From contig NZ_UTIQ01000072.1 of assembly GCF_900582625.1 (NCBI RefSeq), positions 124,001 through 188,000 of the forward strand: a stretch of DNA of 64,000 nucleotides, in the 5' to 3' direction. Every line of letters starts with the position of its first letter. The first letter of the stretch is position 1. This stretch comes from Pseudomonas viridiflava (GTDB lineage Bacteria > Pseudomonadota > Gammaproteobacteria > Pseudomonadales > Pseudomonadaceae). The translations under genes were made by a program, and so were the position numbers. The notes beneath the pieces are model-generated. The model worked only from the letters and a program-made list of their open reading frames with translations. It was not told the origin of the DNA and ran no database searches. Positions 1 to 8,361 of the stretch are shown piece after piece.

Positions 1-100
1 CGCGCGTCATGCGCTGGCCGGTCAGGGCGAACACTTCATCAAGCCCGCCGAAGTCGGCGGCCAGGTGCTGGTAGTTCGGGTCCAGGTGCCACGACGCCAT
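1..100 (-). CDS. LPS core kinase (InaA/WaaP-like), N-terminal fragment
   Basis: Partial gene cut by the left edge. The ATG at 100 opens a frame reading MASWHLDPNYQHLAADFG and on to residue 33 without a stop. This resembles the N-terminus of the lipopolysaccharide kinase InaA-family proteins that follow waaP in Pseudomonas core clusters (WapP in P. aeruginosa). Its start overlaps the waaP stop by one base (TGATG), which fits translational coupling within the core operon. Only about 33 residues are visible, so the kinase motifs cannot be checked and the family call rests on context plus N-terminal resemblance. Confidence 0.6.
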   Translation of the reverse strand, partial: MASWHLDPNYQHLAADFGGLDEVFALTGQRMTR

Positions 101-921
101 CAGAGCGCGTCCCCGTAGCGCTGTTTGCGGTCGTAGAGTTTCGCCGCTTTGCGTTCCAGCCAGCTCAGCAGGCTCGCCTGCTCGCGCAGAATCTGGCGCA
201 GCGAACCGGTGCCGTTGGCGGCTTTGAAGTAGGTGCGCAGGAAACGCAGTTTGTCCCGTTGCGTCAGGCCGATATCCAGTGCCGAGAAGTACAGGGCGGC
301 GAGGTCTTTATCGCGCCAGCGGCGGCTGATTTTCTCGCGGCTCTGGGCGCGGTGCAGGTCGATGACCGAGAGTCTGAAGTCGTCGGCTGTCACCGGCTTA
401 TCGGTGTGCAGCAGGAAGTGGCAGATGTAGCAGTCGCGGTGGTTGACGCCTGCGCGGTGCATGGTGCCGGTCATGCGCGCCACTTCATCGATCAGCGCCC
501 ATTTGAGCCGCGGCACGGGCGGCTGCTTGATCCAGTCGATGCTGAAGTCTTCGAGGCTGACGGTGGGCGCCAACTCTTCGGTGACGATAAAGGAGTGCTG
601 CGCCGCCGGGTTGGCGCCACGCTCGCCGTAAGCCACGGCGGTCATGGTCGGCACGCCCGCTTCAGTGAGGCGTTCGATGGCTTTCAGTTCCTGCCCGGCG
701 CCGAGCACCGGCAGCTTGGCGGTGAACAAATTTTTGAAGATTTCGCCCCAGCCGATGCCACGGTGAATTTTCACGAAGTAGCCGCGACCATCGACTTCGG
801 TGCGCAACGTACGGCGGCCTTCCAGCTCGCGGTAAACCTGGCCGTCCAGGCGCTCGACTTCGGTGAAGGCGTCGCGCCCAGCCCACAAGCGTTTGAACGG
901 TTCAGTCAGCATCAGCTTCAT
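100..921 (-). CDS. waaP: LPS core heptose(I) kinase WaaP
   Basis: Cytoplasmic or inner-membrane-associated sugar kinase that phosphorylates heptose I of the LPS inner core, a step known to be essential in P. aeruginosa. The 273-residue product has a eukaryote-like kinase layout: a candidate ATP-binding Lys51 (GYFVKIHRG), a catalytic loop HRDCYICHF with Asp163, and a metal-binding segment VIDLHRAQ around residue 188. I chose the ATG at 921 because it gives the family N-terminus MKLMLTEPFKRLWAG; the frame stays open upstream only because it runs inside waaG. It overlaps waaG by 4 nt (ATGA) and the next kinase gene by 1 nt, so it sits in the middle of a tightly coupled waa operon. Confidence 0.95.
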   Translation of the reverse strand: MKLMLTEPFKRLWAGRDAFTEVERLDGQVYRELEGRRTLRTEVDGRGYFVKIHRGIGWGEIFKNLFTAKLPVLGAGQELKAIERLTEAGVPTMTAVAYGERGANPAAQHSFIVTEELAPTVSLEDFSIDWIKQPPVPRLKWALIDEVARMTGTMHRAGVNHRDCYICHFLLHTDKPVTADDFRLSVIDLHRAQSREKISRRWRDKDLAALYFSALDIGLTQRDKLRFLRTYFKAANGTGSLRQILREQASLLSWLERKAAKLYDRKQRYGDAL

Positions 922-2039
922 GGGCGCGCCTCCAGAATCACATCGGCTGCGCGTTGCGGCAGGCTGTAGAGGTCGGCGCTGTCGGCGAAGGCCAGGCCGT
1001 TGGCCGCCCAGGCTGCGCGTTGCGCGTCGTCTTCGAGCATGGCGCGCAAGGTGCTGTTCAGCCGTTCCTGTTCGAACGGGCTGGGGATAACGCGGCCGCA
1101 ATCGGCTTCTTCGATGTAGTGGGCATAGCCGCACACATCGGTAACCAGTACCGGCAATCCTGCCACCAACGCTTCGAGCAACACGGTGCCGGTGTTTTCG
1201 TTGTAGGCGGGGTGAATCAGCAGGTCAGCGCCGAGCAGGAAGCGCGGGATGTCGCTGCGACCTTTGAGAATCTGCACCTGCTCGCCAATGCCCAGCGCCG
1301 CCACTTGCAGCAGGAACGGCTTGGGATCGTCCTGACCGATCACGATCAGACGCGTGCGTTTGCGCAATTCTTTGGGCAACGCGGCCACGGCTTTCAGGCT
1401 GCGGTCCAGCCCCTTGGTTTTAAAGCCCGAGCCGATCTGCACCAGCAGCAAGTCGCTATCGCCCATGTTGAATTCGCGGCGGAATTCGGCGCGAATCTCT
1501 GCGGCATTGGCCGGCGCACGGCGGTCGGCCGCGATGCCCGGCGGCAGCAAATGAAAGCGCTCGGCGGGCGTGCCGTAGTGTTTGACGAACAGCGGCTGCT
1601 GCACCTCGGAAATCATCAGCACGTCGGTTTTTGCGCTGGGGGCGAACACGGCGCGCTCGTAGTCGGAGAAGTGCTTGTAGCGGCCCCATTTGCGGTACAG
1701 GGCGTTGCGCAGGTTTTGCGCTTTGTCTTCAAAGCAGCCGTCGGCGGCGTAGTACACGTCCAGGCCGGGCATTTTGTTGAAGCCGACCACGCGGTCGACC
1801 GGGCGCTTGGCCAGGTCGGCCTGCACCCAGGCCAGCAGCTTTTCGTTGCGACGGTGGTTGAACCAGGCTTTGACCGGCGCCACCAGCACTTCGAAGCCGG
1901 GTGGAATGTCGCCTTCCCAGATCAAGGTGTAGACGCGAATGCTGTGGCCACGCTGCTGGCACTCCAGGGCGATGCGCATAAAGTCACGCTGCAGGCCGCC
2001 GAAGGGGAAGTATTTGTAGAGCACAAAAGCCAGTTGCAT
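918..2039 (-). CDS. waaG: UDP-glucose:(heptosyl)LPS alpha-1,3-glucosyltransferase WaaG
   Basis: GT4-family retaining glycosyltransferase that adds the first hexose to heptose II of the LPS core at the inner membrane. The 373-residue product begins MQLAFVLYKYFPFGGLQRD, the typical WaaG opening with the glycine-rich acceptor loop. The C-terminal Rossmann half holds the donor-site segment PAYNENTGTVLLEAL with the conserved E-x7-E pattern, followed by VLVTDVCGYAHYIEEADCG. The length is normal for the family. The start ATG overlaps the waaC stop by 1 nt (TAATG) and its stop overlaps the waaP start by 4 nt. Confidence 0.95.
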   Translation of the reverse strand: MQLAFVLYKYFPFGGLQRDFMRIALECQQRGHSIRVYTLIWEGDIPPGFEVLVAPVKAWFNHRRNEKLLAWVQADLAKRPVDRVVGFNKMPGLDVYYAADGCFEDKAQNLRNALYRKWGRYKHFSDYERAVFAPSAKTDVLMISEVQQPLFVKHYGTPAERFHLLPPGIAADRRAPANAAEIRAEFRREFNMGDSDLLLVQIGSGFKTKGLDRSLKAVAALPKELRKRTRLIVIGQDDPKPFLLQVAALGIGEQVQILKGRSDIPRFLLGADLLIHPAYNENTGTVLLEALVAGLPVLVTDVCGYAHYIEEADCGRVIPSPFEQERLNSTLRAMLEDDAQRAAWAANGLAFADSADLYSLPQRAADVILEARP

Positions 2040-3040
2040 TACACAGTCTCCGGCGCCAAGAGCAGGGCCTGTAACTCGGTGGCCACACGCTCGGGCAGCA
2101 GGTCATCGAAACAGGGTTTTTCGCGGTCGCCCAGGCCCGCATTCGGGCCGGTGGCGCACAGGTGAATCTGCGAACGGCCATAGGCGCCGACGCGGCCTGG
2201 CAAGGTTGGGCCGTACAGCGAAATGGTCGGCACATCCAACGCGGCGGCCAGATGGCCGAGGCCGGTGTCCACCGCCACGCAGGCTTGCGCCCCGGCGATA
2301 ACTTTCGCCACGCCCGCCAGGTTTAATTTGGGCAGTACCACGGCGTTTTCCAACCCCGCTGCAATTCGCTCAGCACGCTGCTGCTCGGCTTCGTTGCCCC
2401 ACGGCAGGCGAATGGCGTAACCCAGCTCGCTCATCTGCTCGGCCAAACTGCGCCAATAGGCTTCCGGCCAGTGCTTGCTGGCCCACGTAGTGCCGTGCAG
2501 AAACAGCAAATACGGCGGCGCGCCGGGGTCGGCCAGCAAGGCGCGATTGAGGCCGTAGTCGCCAATGGCTGCCGGCAGCGGATAGTCCAGCGCCTGGGCA
2601 AACAGCTGGCGAATACGCTCCAGCGCATGCTGCTCACGCGGCACGGCGTAGGTGCGGTCGTAGAAGCGGCAGGCAATCGGCTCGCGCGCCGAGTCGCGGT
2701 CGTAACCGGCGATGGGCCCGTTGACGTAACGCGTCAGCCAGGCGCTTTTCAGCAGGCCCTGGGCGTCGATTACCAGGTCGTAACGGGTTTCGCCGAGGCG
2801 CTGTTTGAAGCGTTTCCAGTCGCCATTCTTGAAGGTTTGCCAAAGGTTTTTCCGCCAGCGGCGGATCGCCACCGGAATCACCTGCGCCACGGCGGGGTGC
2901 CAAGCAGGAATTTCCGCGAAGCCTTCTTCCACCACCCAGTCGAACTGAATACCGGGAATGGCGCGCGCCGCATCAGTGAGCGCCGGCAGGCTATGAATCA
3001 CATCGCCGAGCGACGAGGTTTTAATCAGCAGAACCCGCAT
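2039..3040 (-). CDS. waaC: LPS heptosyltransferase I WaaC
   Basis: GT9-family enzyme that transfers the first L-glycero-D-manno-heptose from ADP-heptose onto Kdo2-lipid A. The 333-residue product starts MRVLLIKTSSLGDVIHSLPA, the characteristic heptosyltransferase N-terminus. It has the ADP-heptose-binding C-terminal region (LFLHGTTWASKHWP; CVAVDTGLGHLAAALDVPTI). A TTG at 3043 is in frame one codon earlier, but the ATG at 3040 matches the family start and forms a TGATG junction with waaF. Near its end the codon use and GC are like its neighbours. Substrate assignment (I rather than II) follows from the sequence type and the position after waaF. Confidence 0.95.
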   Translation of the reverse strand: MRVLLIKTSSLGDVIHSLPALTDAARAIPGIQFDWVVEEGFAEIPAWHPAVAQVIPVAIRRWRKNLWQTFKNGDWKRFKQRLGETRYDLVIDAQGLLKSAWLTRYVNGPIAGYDRDSAREPIACRFYDRTYAVPREQHALERIRQLFAQALDYPLPAAIGDYGLNRALLADPGAPPYLLFLHGTTWASKHWPEAYWRSLAEQMSELGYAIRLPWGNEAEQQRAERIAAGLENAVVLPKLNLAGVAKVIAGAQACVAVDTGLGHLAAALDVPTISLYGPTLPGRVGAYGRSQIHLCATGPNAGLGDREKPCFDDLLPERVATELQALLLAPETV

Positions 3041-4074
3041 CAATCGACCTCAACCGGGTCTGGCGCAATCCGCCCCAGCGCTTCCATCACCGGCCGTGGT
3101 TTCAATTCGCGTAGGCAGTTGTAGTGACCAAAGCGACAGGTGCGGTCGAAGCACGGGCTGCATTCGATGCCCAGGCGCACGATTTCCACCTGATCGGCCA
3201 ACGGCGGTGTAAAGCCTGGCGAGGTGGAGCCGTAAATGGCTACCAGCGGACGATTCAAGGCAGCGGCCACATGCATCAGGCCGGAGTCATTGGAGGCAAC
3301 GGCCGAGGCGCAGGAGAGCAAGTCGATGGCTTCGGCCAGCGAGGTTTCGCCGGCCAGGTTGCGGGCTTCTTCGCGCAGGCCGGGAATCAGCCGGGCGCGG
3401 ATGGCCTCGCCAACGGCGTGGTCGTTTTTCGAACCGAACAGCCACACCTGCCAGCCGGCCCGAATTTTCAGCTCGGCGACTTTCGCGTAGTGCTCAGTCG
3501 GCCATTTTTTCGACTCGCCAAACTCGGCGCCCGGGCACAGCGCCAGCACAGGACGATCCAGGCTCAGGCCGAACTTGGCCAACGCGGCGTCGCGACTTTG
3601 CGGCTCAATGCGCAGGCTCGGTTGCAGGTACGGCTTGGGCAGCTCGGCGCCGCGCTCGTAGGCCAGCGCCATAAAGCGCTCGATCATCAGCGGGTAGCGT
3701 TCTTTATCGAGTTTGCGCACATCGTTGAGCACGCCGTAACGCAGCTCGCCTTTCCAGCCGGTGCGTTTGGGGATGCCGGCGAAAAACGGCACCAGCGCCG
3801 ATTTCAGCGAATTGGGCAGCACAATGGCTTGATCGTACTGGCCCGCCAGGGACTTGCCGATGCGCCGACGAACGCCCAGCTCCAGCGCGCCATGGCCAAG
3901 GGGAAAGCTCAACGCGCTGCGCACTTCGGGCATGCGTTCAAGAATCGGCCGGCTCCAGTCGGGCGCCAGCACGTCGATGTGGCAGTCGGGGTGGCGTTGC
4001 TTCAGGCACTGGAACAGGGTTTGCGCCATCACCATGTCGCCTACCCAGCTCGGCCCTACGATCAGTATGTTCAT
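3040..4074 (-). CDS. waaF: LPS heptosyltransferase II WaaF
   Basis: GT9 heptosyltransferase that adds the second heptose to the LPS inner core. The 344 residues begin MNILIVGPSWVGDMVMAQTL, diagnostic of WaaF, and include ALCPGAEFGESKKWP and SNDSGLMHVAAALNRPLVAIYGSTSPGFTPPL, the ADP-heptose pocket. The C-terminal cysteines (IECSPCFDRTCRFGHYNC) are typical of WaaF. It is the first waa gene after ilvE, 70 nt downstream of the ilvE stop, with a 9-bp hairpin between them and no clear promoter, so read-through from ilvE is possible. Confidence 0.96.
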   Translation of the reverse strand: MNILIVGPSWVGDMVMAQTLFQCLKQRHPDCHIDVLAPDWSRPILERMPEVRSALSFPLGHGALELGVRRRIGKSLAGQYDQAIVLPNSLKSALVPFFAGIPKRTGWKGELRYGVLNDVRKLDKERYPLMIERFMALAYERGAELPKPYLQPSLRIEPQSRDAALAKFGLSLDRPVLALCPGAEFGESKKWPTEHYAKVAELKIRAGWQVWLFGSKNDHAVGEAIRARLIPGLREEARNLAGETSLAEAIDLLSCASAVASNDSGLMHVAAALNRPLVAIYGSTSPGFTPPLADQVEIVRLGIECSPCFDRTCRFGHYNCLRELKPRPVMEALGRIAPDPVEVD

Positions 4075-4092
4075 TCAAACTCCGCAAATGAG

Positions 4093-4116
4093 CAGGGAGG
4101 CGGTTAAGCCTCCCTG
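4093..4116 (-). other. Hairpin between ilvE and waaF
   Basis: A perfect 9-bp inverted repeat (arms CAGGGAGGC and GCCTCCCTG, 6-nt loop) lies 29 nt after the ilvE stop and 19 nt before the waaF start. No T-run follows on the minus strand, so it does not look like a classical intrinsic terminator. It may act as a processing or partial-attenuation hairpin between ilvE and the waa genes; that role is inference. Confidence 0.55.
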
Positions 4117-4144
4117 TCACTGCTTGATAGCGGTTGTCGCGGCG

Positions 4145-5068
4145 TTATTTAACGGCGGTGCGCCATTCGGCGTGGGCGCTGGTCTGGCCAGTTACCAGGT
4201 CGAAGTAGGCTTTCTGCAGTTTTTCGGTGACCGGACCACGGCTGCCGATACCGATGCTGCGGCCGTCGACTTCGCGAATCGGCGTTACTTCAGCGGCGGT
4301 GCCGGTGAAGAACGCTTCGTCAGCGATGTACACCTCGTCGCGGGTGATGCGTTTTTCCACCACCGGAATATTCAGCTCGCCGGCAAGGGTCAGCACGGTG
4401 CTGCGGGTGATGCCGTTCAGGCACGAAGTCACTTCCGGGGTGTAGAGCACGCCGTCTTTGATCAGGAAGATGTTCTCGCCCGAGCCTTCGGCTACGTAGC
4501 CTTCCGGGTCCAGCAACATGGCTTCGTCGGCGCCGGCCGACACCGCTTCCTGCAAAGCCAGCATCGAGTTGATGTAGTTGCCGTTGGCCTTGGCGCGGGT
4601 CATGGAAATGTTGACGTGGTGGCGGGTGAACGAGCTGGTGCGCACCTTGATGCCTTTTTGCAGGGCTTCGTCGCCCATGTAAGCGCCCCAATGCCAGGCG
4701 GCCACGATCACGTGCACTTTCAAGGTGTCGGCGCGGATGCCCATGGCTTCAGACCCGTAGAACACCATCGGGCGGATGTATGCGGATTCCAGATTGTTTT
4801 CACGCACGGCAGCACGGGTGGCTTCGTTGATCTGCTCTTTGGTGTACGGCATCTTCATATTCATGATGTGAGCCGAATCGAACAGGCGGTCCGTGTGCGC
4901 TTGCAGGCGGAAAATCGAGGTGCCCTGCGGGGTGTTGTAAGCGCGAACGCCTTCGAAAACACCCATGCCGTAATGCAGGGTATGGGTCAGCACGTGGGTG
5001 GTTGCGTCGCGCCATTGCACCAGCTCGCCGTCATACCAAATCACACCATCACGATCGGCCATCGACAT
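4145..5068 (-). CDS. ilvE: Branched-chain amino acid aminotransferase IlvE
   Basis: PLP-dependent class IV aminotransferase (fold type IV) catalysing the last step of valine, leucine and isoleucine synthesis with glutamate as amino donor. The 307-residue product starts MSMADRDGVIWYDGELV, has LHYGMGVFEGVRAY near residue 31, the PLP lysine at Lys160 in TRAKANGNYINSM, and the class IV signature EGSGENIFLIKDGVLYTP. The ATG at 5068 is preceded by a good Shine-Dalgarno (GGAGC). It lies 97 nt downstream of glnE on the same strand and upstream of the waa genes, an arrangement shared with P. aeruginosa. Confidence 0.97.
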   Translation of the reverse strand: MSMADRDGVIWYDGELVQWRDATTHVLTHTLHYGMGVFEGVRAYNTPQGTSIFRLQAHTDRLFDSAHIMNMKMPYTKEQINEATRAAVRENNLESAYIRPMVFYGSEAMGIRADTLKVHVIVAAWHWGAYMGDEALQKGIKVRTSSFTRHHVNISMTRAKANGNYINSMLALQEAVSAGADEAMLLDPEGYVAEGSGENIFLIKDGVLYTPEVTSCLNGITRSTVLTLAGELNIPVVEKRITRDEVYIADEAFFTGTAAEVTPIREVDGRSIGIGSRGPVTEKLQKAYFDLVTGQTSAHAEWRTAVK

Positions 5069-5165
5069 CGTTCAGCTCCTCAGAAACTTGCTTCAGTAGG
5101 GTTGCTTGAAATACGAGAATTAAGGGTTCGGTTTGCTTGATTCGGTTGTGCCGCTGCGGGGCGTT

Positions 5166-8099
5166 TCAACTGAGCCCCAGTTCACGCCAGACGCGCATCA
5201 CATCCTGGCGTTCATGCTGGAATTGCTCGCCACTGACGGTGCCTGGCTGCTTTTGCAATGCCAGGCGGTGCGAGGCGGAGCGGTAGGCTTTGTAGATTTC
5301 CTGCAGCAGCGTGACATCGGCTGCGGGCATCAAGCCCAGGCGTTCAAGGCCTTCCAGAATGCGAATGTTGTCGGTGTACTGCAACAGCGGCGGATACGCG
5401 CCGGACCAAGCCAAGGCCGCGTATTGCACCATAAATTCAATATCGACGATACCACCGGCATCCTGCTTGAGATCGAACGGCGCAGCGGCCTCAAAGGTGT
5501 TTGCCGCCGTGCCGCCAGCGGTTTGCTTGCTGCCCAGGTTGTCGCGCATCTTGGCGCGCATCTCACTAACTTCAGCGCGCAGCTTGTCCAGATCACGGCT
5601 GCGACCGAGCACATGCGCACGCACCACTTCGAAGGCTTTACCCACACGTTCGCTGCCGACCAATACGCGCGCGCGCACCAGCGCCTGGTGCTCCCAGGTC
5701 CAGGCTTCGTTCTGTTGATAACGCTCGAACGCGCCCAGGGAACTGACTAGCAAGCCCGCCGCGCCGGAGGGGCGCAAGCGCATGTCCACTTCATATAACT
5801 GGCCGGAGTTGGTTTGCGCGGTCAGCAAGTGAATGATGCGTTGCCCTAAGCGGTTGAAGAATTGCGCGCCGTCGATGGGCTTGGCGCCGTCGGTTTCAGC
5901 CTGCGGGTCGCCGTCGTGGATAAACACCAGATCCAGGTCCGAGCCGTGGCCGAGTTCGATGCCGCCGACTTTGCCGTAGCCGACGATGACGAAATCCGGA
6001 TCACACAGGCCACCGTCTGCGCGCTGCGGCGTACCGTGCTTGGCCACCGTGTGACGCCAGGCGAGCGCCAGTACTTGTTCCAGAATGGCTTCGGCGAGCC
6101 AAGTCAGGTAATCGCTTACCTTCATTAAGGGCAGCGCCCCGGAGATTTCCGACGCAGCCACGCGAAGCCGGTGCGCCAGCTTGAAATGGCGCAGGGCTTC
6201 CATTTGCTGTTCCAGATCGTCTTCCGGAATGCGCGTCAGCCGCTCACGCAATTCGGCGGCCAGCTCCGGCGCCAACGGCGGGTTGAACAGGCGGCCTTCA
6301 TTCAGCAATTCGTCCAGCAGCAGCGGGAAGCGACTGATCTGTTCGGCAATCCACGGGCTCGCTGCGCACAGGGTTAACAGTTGCTGCAAGGCGCCGGGGT
6401 TTTCGGTGAGCAGCACCAAGTAGGCCGAACGGCGCGCCACGGCTTCTATAAGCGGCAGCACGCGCTCCAGCACCAGGTCGGGATTTTCATGCTCCACAGC
6501 CTGGGCCAACAGACGCGGAATAAAGGCATCCAGTCGCTCGCGGCCAAGACGCTGCATGGCGCGCACCTGATTGCCGTTGCGCAGGCCGGCCAGGCGGTGC
6601 AGCGCGGCGGCCGCGTCACTGAAGCCGGCGTCAGCCAGTTGCCGGCAGGCGCTTTCCTCGTCCAGCCCGTCTTCCCACAGGGGCAGCCACTCGCTGCCAA
6701 CGCACAGGTCAGCCTCGCCGTTTTCGTCTTCATCCGGGTCGGCAATCACCTGCCCGAAGTGCCAGGCGATGCGCTCGCGCCAATACATCAGGCGCTCGTG
6801 GAACGCGGCCCAGGTGTCAAAGCCCATGATGAAGGCAACGCGGGTGCGGTCATCGTCGTTGTCCGGCAGCATTTGCGTCTGGCGGTCGGCGATGGCCTGG
6901 ATGGCGTGCTCGGTGTAACGCAGAAACTCGTAGCCGTCGCGCATTTCGGCGACCACGGCAGGTGGCAAGTAGCCCTGCCCTTCCAGGGTTTTCAGCACCT
7001 TTAATAGCGGCCGCTGTTGCAGGCTGAGGTCGCGGCCGCCGTGAATCAGCTGAAACGCCTGGGCAATGAACTCCACCTCGCGAATGCCGCCGGAGCCGAG
7101 TTTGATGTTGTCGGCCATGCCCTTGCGCCGCACTTCCTGCTGAATCAGCAGCTTCATCGCGCGCAGCGCTTCGATGGCGGAAAAGTCGAGGTAACGGCGG
7201 TAAACGAAGGGGCGCAGCAGGTCGAGCAACTGCGCGCCTGCGGCTTGGTCGCCGCCAACTACGCGGGCCTTGATCATGGCGTAGCGTTCCCAGTCGCGGC
7301 CTTGGTCTTGGTAGTACTGCTCCAGCGCGTTAAAGCTGAACACCAGCGAGCCGGCTGAACCGTAGGGGCGCAGGCGCATGTCGACGCGGAAGACAAAGCC
7401 ATCGACGGTGATGGCATCCAACGCCTTGATCAGCCGCTGGCCGAGCTTGATAAAGAATTCCTGGTTATCCAGCGAGCGCTTCACGCCTTCGGTTTCGCCG
7501 CCTTCGGGGTAGGCAAAAATCAGATCGATGTCGGAAGACAGGTTCAACTCCACCGCGCCCAACTTGCCCATGCCCAGCACCACCATGTGCTGCGGCTCGC
7601 CACTGCGCCGGCCGATGGGCGTGCCGAACTGCTCGCAGTGACGCGGGTACAACCATTGATACGTGAGGTCGATGCTGGCGTCGGCCAGGTCGGAGAGATC
7701 GCGACAGGTTTGCGCCAGGTCGGCCAGGCGGTTGACGTCGCGCCAGATGATCCGCACTTGCTGGCGGTTACGCAGACGGCGCAGCACGTGACCCAATTGC
7801 GCTTCGTCGCTGCAGGCATTTACGGCCTCGGCCATTTGCGCGCGCAACTCGCCCGGTTGCAGCGGCCGCTCCAGCTCACCGCTTTCGGCCAGGGCCAGCA
7901 GCATGTGCGGATCACGGGCGGCTTGCTCGCTGACGAAATCGCTGGCGCCGACCACACGTTTGAACGCCTCCACGCGCTCTACGGGCCAGGCATCGAACTG
8001 CCCTGCTGCTTCGCCAAGGGCGGTGCGGAACGATTGGTCGGCGCGTTGGACGAAAGAAATAAGGGAGGGCGGCAGGGCGACGAGCGGCGGCAGGTTCAT
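5166..8099 (-). CDS. glnE: Glutamine synthetase adenylyltransferase/deadenylase GlnE
   Basis: Bifunctional enzyme that adenylylates and deadenylylates glutamine synthetase in response to PII, tuning nitrogen assimilation. The 977 residues carry two nucleotidyltransferase domains: an N-terminal adenylyl-removing one (LSSDIDLIFAYPEGGE) and a C-terminal adenylyl-transferase one (GHGSDLDLVFIHDGD), each followed by the helical PII-uridylyltransferase-like domain. Both metal-binding DxD motifs are intact. The length is normal. It is transcribed away from aceE; the 262-nt gap between them holds two operator-like palindromes. The start ATG at 8099 has AGGA about 9 nt upstream. Confidence 0.97.
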   Translation of the reverse strand: MNLPPLVALPPSLISFVQRADQSFRTALGEAAGQFDAWPVERVEAFKRVVGASDFVSEQAARDPHMLLALAESGELERPLQPGELRAQMAEAVNACSDEAQLGHVLRRLRNRQQVRIIWRDVNRLADLAQTCRDLSDLADASIDLTYQWLYPRHCEQFGTPIGRRSGEPQHMVVLGMGKLGAVELNLSSDIDLIFAYPEGGETEGVKRSLDNQEFFIKLGQRLIKALDAITVDGFVFRVDMRLRPYGSAGSLVFSFNALEQYYQDQGRDWERYAMIKARVVGGDQAAGAQLLDLLRPFVYRRYLDFSAIEALRAMKLLIQQEVRRKGMADNIKLGSGGIREVEFIAQAFQLIHGGRDLSLQQRPLLKVLKTLEGQGYLPPAVVAEMRDGYEFLRYTEHAIQAIADRQTQMLPDNDDDRTRVAFIMGFDTWAAFHERLMYWRERIAWHFGQVIADPDEDENGEADLCVGSEWLPLWEDGLDEESACRQLADAGFSDAAAALHRLAGLRNGNQVRAMQRLGRERLDAFIPRLLAQAVEHENPDLVLERVLPLIEAVARRSAYLVLLTENPGALQQLLTLCAASPWIAEQISRFPLLLDELLNEGRLFNPPLAPELAAELRERLTRIPEDDLEQQMEALRHFKLAHRLRVAASEISGALPLMKVSDYLTWLAEAILEQVLALAWRHTVAKHGTPQRADGGLCDPDFVIVGYGKVGGIELGHGSDLDLVFIHDGDPQAETDGAKPIDGAQFFNRLGQRIIHLLTAQTNSGQLYEVDMRLRPSGAAGLLVSSLGAFERYQQNEAWTWEHQALVRARVLVGSERVGKAFEVVRAHVLGRSRDLDKLRAEVSEMRAKMRDNLGSKQTAGGTAANTFEAAAPFDLKQDAGGIVDIEFMVQYAALAWSGAYPPLLQYTDNIRILEGLERLGLMPAADVTLLQEIYKAYRSASHRLALQKQPGTVSGEQFQHERQDVMRVWRELGLS

Positions 8100-8184
8100 G
8101 ATCTATCCTGTTTGATCTGCTATCACATACAAACCGCTGAGAGCCCCGGATTGTCGCGATTTTTGCGTTGTAATGTGTACACAA

Positions 8185-8199
8185 TGTAGTTTTACTACT
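8185..8199. promoter_or_regulatory. RccR-type operator 1 upstream of aceE
   Basis: The 15-mer TGTAGTTTTACTACT is a near-perfect palindrome (TGTAGT-N3-ACTACA with one terminal mismatch). It matches the motif I recall for RccR, an RpiR-family regulator of pyruvate and gluconeogenic genes in Pseudomonas that responds to KDPG. It sits 163 nt before the aceE ATG. A separate 10-bp palindrome TGTGTACACA (8174-8183) abuts it. The regulator assignment is from memory of the published motif; the palindrome itself is directly visible. Confidence 0.7.
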
Positions 8200-8236
8200 A
8201 AAGAATGTGTCCCAAGGGCTGAAACCTCCGTCGATC

Positions 8237-8251
8237 TGTAGTAAAACTACA
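8237..8251. promoter_or_regulatory. RccR-type operator 2 upstream of aceE
   Basis: A second copy, TGTAGTAAAACTACA, with perfect TGTAGT/ACTACA half-sites and the reverse-complement core of site 1. The centres of the two sites are 52 bp apart, about five helical turns, so bound dimers would lie on one face of the DNA and could bridge. This site is 110 nt before the aceE start. Binding by an RccR-like repressor is inferred from motif and target gene. Confidence 0.75.
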
Positions 8252-8361
8252 CGCGGCCGGTCCTACCTCCGGTAAATCCAAGAATTCACGTGCCCGCCCA
8301 AAAGGCCGGCAACGTACACAAGGTTTTCGATTCTGGAAGCCTTTCCGCCATGGAGCAAGCC

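Noticed and set aside
954..2165. Long plus-strand frame opposite waaG
   Set aside because: waaG on the other strand is a clear family member; this frame has no domain.
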